A stretch of 64,000 nt of DNA from Firmicutes bacterium UBA5286 (GTDB lineage: Bacteria > Bacillota > Proteinivoracia > UBA4975): assembly GCA_002408465.1 (NCBI GenBank), contig DHSM01000022.1:105726-169725 (forward strand), read 5' to 3'. Both the position numbers and the translations under genes were made by a program. The first letter of the stretch is position 1. The number at the start of each line of letters is the position of its first letter. Shown here in pieces: positions 61,731-64,000 of the stretch. The notes under the pieces were generated by a model. That model was not told the origin of the DNA and did no database searches. It was given only the letters and a program-made list of their open reading frames with translations.

Positions 61731-62498
61731 ATGACTCGCGAAGAAATTGCTTTAGCTCCAAATATGCCAAAATGCTGGAATCCTGAGACCAAGCCCCATA
61801 AATTTTGCCCTGGTTGCGGTCACGGCCTTGCTCTGAAAATGTTGGGTGAGGCAATTGACGAACTGGGAATACAGGACAAAGTAGTGTTTGGTTGTGACAT
61901 CGGATGCTCCCTCTTGTCCTGGGACTTCTTCAATTTGGATTCAGTTCAAACCCACCATGGCCGCACCACCCCAGTTATTACGGGTATTAAACGGGCCCGG
62001 CCTGAAATAATCGGCATCGCCTATATGGGTGATGGCGGCGGTTATGCTATTGGCGCTCAGCACCTGGTCAACTCAGCAACAAGAAATGAAAAGGTGACGG
62101 CCATTCTCATCAATAACACCAACTATGGAATGACTGGCGGCCAGATGGCTCCCACCACTTTGCCCGGCCAAAAGACGGAGACTACTCCTTATGGCCGCGA
62201 CCCCGAGGAGACCGGTTATCCCACCCTGGGACCTGAAATGGTAGCTTCCATCGCCAGGGAAGGCGCATATGTGGCCAGAGGCAGCATTGCCAACCTCAGG
62301 CAGCTGAAAAAATACTTGAAAAAGGCCATTCAAAACCAGATTGATGGCAATGGCTTTTCCTTTGTTGAAGTTATGTCCAGCTGTCCCACCAACTGGAGGA
62401 CCAATGCCAAGGAAACATGGAGCTTTGTGGAAAAGGACATGGCCGAATATTTCCACGTGGGCGAATTTAGAGTTCCCGGCCAAAAGGAGGAGAAGTAG
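61731..62498 (+). CDS. 2-oxoacid:ferredoxin oxidoreductase, beta subunit (TPP-binding)
   Basis: 255 residues. KFCPGCGHG at the N-terminus, TPP/Mg motif GDGGGYAIGAQHLVNSATRN...INNTNYGMTGGQ. The C-terminal part lacks extra clusters. Forms the catalytic core with the alpha subunit, 5 nt upstream. GGGAGG ribosome site. Confidence 0.93.
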   Translation: MTREEIALAPNMPKCWNPETKPHKFCPGCGHGLALKMLGEAIDELGIQDKVVFGCDIGCSLLSWDFFNLDSVQTHHGRTTPVITGIKRARPEIIGIAYMGDGGGYAIGAQHLVNSATRNEKVTAILINNTNYGMTGGQMAPTTLPGQKTETTPYGRDPEETGYPTLGPEMVASIAREGAYVARGSIANLRQLKKYLKKAIQNQIDGNGFSFVEVMSSCPTNWRTNAKETWSFVEKDMAEYFHVGEFRVPGQKEEK

Positions 62499-62499
62499 C

Positions 62500-63159
62500 T
62501 TGGCAATCAGAATAGTCCTTGCCGGAGAAGGCGGCCAGGGTGTCCAGGTTATCGCCAACATTCTGGCTGAGTCAGCTAATGCCGAGGGGAAAGAAGTTAT
62601 ATATATCCCCAACTTTGGCGTCGAGCAGCGGGGTGGGGTATCCATCGCCTTTGTCCAGATTGATGACAAGCGTATTGGCTCTCCAAAATTCCCCAAGGCT
62701 GACATTGTCGTGGCCCTGAGTAATCGTGCCGTCAATCGCACCCGTCAATATGTGGATAAAAGAACCACCTTTATTTACGATAACTCTCTTGTAGCCGCGG
62801 CAGAAATTGATGAACATGCCATGGGTATTCAAGCTGTCGAGGCAGACCCCAGATCCCAGCGCCCCACTGAGCTTGTCGATGAAGGCAAAGTTAAGGACCA
62901 AGTTCAGCTGCCTGATAATGCAGCAAATATTATTGGCATCCCAGCCAACGATATAGCAAAAAATGAACTGCATCCCCGTGTTTTCAACATTATTATTCTG
63001 GGAACCTTGCTCAAGGCTACCGCTGTCGTCCCCTTGGACCGCATCAAAGAAGCAATCGAAGAAAAACTTGGCGGCAAGTTCGAAAAGAATCCGGAATTAA
63101 GAGACCTCAACTACAAGGCTCTGGATAAAGGCATGAGCCTGGTAGAGCGTGTGGATTAG
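62500..63159 (+). CDS. 2-oxoacid:ferredoxin oxidoreductase, gamma subunit
   Basis: 219 residues from TTG 62500, nine bases after GGAGG. Begins AIRIVLAGEGGQGVQVIANIL, with PNFGVEQRGGVSIAFVQI, the typical gamma-domain pattern that binds CoA. A long upstream in-frame extension overlapping the beta gene is not credible. Confidence 0.92.
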   Translation: MAIRIVLAGEGGQGVQVIANILAESANAEGKEVIYIPNFGVEQRGGVSIAFVQIDDKRIGSPKFPKADIVVALSNRAVNRTRQYVDKRTTFIYDNSLVAAAEIDEHAMGIQAVEADPRSQRPTELVDEGKVKDQVQLPDNAANIIGIPANDIAKNELHPRVFNIIILGTLLKATAVVPLDRIKEAIEEKLGGKFEKNPELRDLNYKALDKGMSLVERVD

Positions 63160-63171
63160 GGGGTGAATCAA

Positions 63172-63423
63172 ATGGCAGAAGCGGCAAAGAAAATTGCTCT
63201 GACTCAAGACGGCAAGAAAGCCAGCTTTAATCTGTTTCCGGAACTGTGTAAAGGTTGCGGCCTATGTATGCAAAAGTGCCCTGTCAACATTATCGTTTGG
63301 TCTACGGATTTGGGTGTCTATGGAACCCCGTCAGTGTGCACCAATGATCAGGATAAATGTATTGCCTGCAAGACCTGTGAAATGGTTTGCCCTGATGCAG
63401 CGATTCGCATAGTTAAAAAATAA
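63172..63423 (+). CDS. 2-oxoacid oxidoreductase delta subunit (2[4Fe-4S] ferredoxin)
   Basis: 83 residues from ATG 63172. Two clusters: CKGCGLCMQKCPVN and CIACKTCEMVCPDA. Passes electrons from the TPP site to ferredoxin. AGGGGGTG before the start; an upstream GTG 63163 is inside that site. Last gene of the operon. Confidence 0.93.
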   Translation: MAEAAKKIALTQDGKKASFNLFPELCKGCGLCMQKCPVNIIVWSTDLGVYGTPSVCTNDQDKCIACKTCEMVCPDAAIRIVKK

Positions 63424-63440
63424 AAAGAAGAGAAATAATA

Positions 63441-63466
63441 TTAGGGGTGGTGCAAGCCGCCCCTAA
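63441..63466 (+). terminator. Stem-loop after the oxidoreductase operon
   Basis: TTAGGGGTGG and CCGCCCCTAA form a 10-bp stem (one G-U) with loop TGCAAG. No long T tract follows, so termination may be inefficient or Rho-assisted. Confidence 0.5.
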
Positions 63467-63516
63467 ACTCTCCTTAGTTCCCGAAAATTTTAGTTCAAAA
63501 GTTAATCAATTCCTTG

Positions 63517-63545
63517 TTGACAAATGTTTTTGGGTGTGTTAAATT
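63517..63545 (+). promoter_or_regulatory. Ribosomal RNA operon promoter
   Basis: Consensus -35 TTGACA (63517-63522), 17-bp spacer, -10 TAAATT (63540-63545), about 335 bp before the 16S 5' end. Confidence 0.72.
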
Positions 63546-63880
63546 ATAAAAGTCGTCAAATTGACGGCAGGGCCTGTAGGAGGCGGCTTTTTTTGGAAAA
63601 AGCTTGTATTCTGTGGGTCTGGGACACTGACAATTTTCCTTCGGAAAATTGCACGCTCCCTACCGGGATTTATTCGGTGCTTTTGAAGCCGACTTTCGCT
63701 AACGCGAAAGCGTTTTCTTCGCAGGTAATGCCAGCACCGAACAGTGGCTTGCTGAATTTTCGGAAGAAAATTCAGCTGGGTTCTTTGAAAACTGAACAGT
63801 GATCGGAAGAGCGGGTCGGTTGTCTTAATGACAACCAAATCAAGATTCTTTTAGAGTCTTAACAGAATCGACTCTTTTAT
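63546..63880 (+). other. Structured rRNA leader
   Basis: Non-coding leader with strong hairpins: CAATTTTCC/GGAAAATTG (63631-63651), TTCGGTGCT/AGCACCGAA (63673-63741) enclosing CTTTCGC/GCGAAAG, and the perfect GCTGAATTTTC/GAAAATTCAGC (63751-63776). TTCTTTGAAAACTGAACA (from about 63780) is the element commonly seen before Firmicutes rRNA genes. Likely antitermination and processing signals. Confidence 0.7.
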
Positions 63881-64000
63881 TTTTCGGAGAGTTTGATCCT
63901 GGCTCAGGACGAACGCTGGCGGCGTGCTGCACACATGCAAGTCGAACGGTTCTAGAGGTTAGAGATTGGAGGTTAGAAGTTGGAATCTGTAATCGAAATT
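63881..64000 (+). rRNA. rrs: 16S rRNA, 5' end (cut by window edge)
   Basis: Starts TTTTCGGAGAGTTTGATCC and continues with TGGCTCAGGACGAACGCTGG and GTGCTGCACACATGCAAGTC, the universal 16S 5' sequence. After GAACGG the V1 region continues for at least 50 nt with GGTTAGA-like repeats and no return to the conserved GGCGGACGG, suggesting a long V1 helix. Confidence 0.97.

Overview
This window is a chromosomal replication-origin region of a Gram-positive, spore-forming bacterium of the Clostridia type (Bacillota). The evidence is the gene order rpmH-rnpA-yidD-yidC-jag-mnmE-mnmG-rsmG-noc-parA-parB on one side of dnaA and dnaN-yaaA-recF-remB-gyrB-gyrA on the other, the spore protein YyaC, the WalRK system, a large Bacillus-type SRP RNA and GGAGG ribosome sites. 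An anaerobic, fermentative life is inferred from the lysine-fermentation genes kamA/kdd and a ferredoxin-linked 2-oxoacid oxidoreductase. The species cannot be named from the sequence alone. Nearly every gene points away from the origin at about 41.7-43.5 kb; PBP1A, the BON-domain gene and yyaC are the exceptions.

Layout. 0-2.5 kb: start of lysine 2,3-aminomutase (cut by the window edge), 3,5-diaminohexanoate dehydrogenase and a sigma-54 activator. 2.6-4.8 kb: polyamine operon (pyruvoyl arginine decarboxylase, spermidine synthase, agmatinase). 4.9-11.1 kb: class A PBP, a RadC-type JAMM domain fused to a DinG-type helicase, a BON protein and a J-domain protein. 11.1-19.8 kb: walR-walK-yycH-yycI-murA-walJ-htrA-yyzF-rlmH. 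19.9-23.8 kb: LysM/G5/M23 protein, five tRNAs, and rpsF-ssb-rpsR-(MazG-like)-rplI. 23.8-25.8 kb: a roughly 2-kb AT-rich insertion between perfect 34-bp direct repeats. 25.8-33.1 kb: small envelope proteins, a YkvI-like carrier, YyaC, bactofilin with an M23 peptidase, and two PLP enzymes. 33.1-41.7 kb: parS, parB, parA, noc, rsmG, mnmG, mnmE, jag, yidC, yidD, rnpA, rpmH.

Origin and right arm. DnaA-box clusters lie both upstream of dnaA and between dnaA and dnaN, as in the bipartite Bacillus-type origin. After gyrA come a three-gene NHEJ operon (Ku, ligase, polymerase) and an EF-G paralogue. Six tRNA genes follow, four Ser and two Arg, with tadA among them, then the SRP RNA and dnaX-ebfC-recR-yaaL. 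A SIMIBI-type P-loop protein precedes a four-subunit 2-oxoacid:ferredoxin oxidoreductase. The window ends with a structured rRNA leader and the first 120 nt of 16S rRNA, whose V1 region looks unusually long.

Most of the window is core genome. The parts least explained by known families are the direct-repeat-flanked insertion at 23.8-25.8 kb, the JAMM-helicase fusion, the P-loop gene with a palindromic leader before the oxidoreductase, and the 16S V1 extension.
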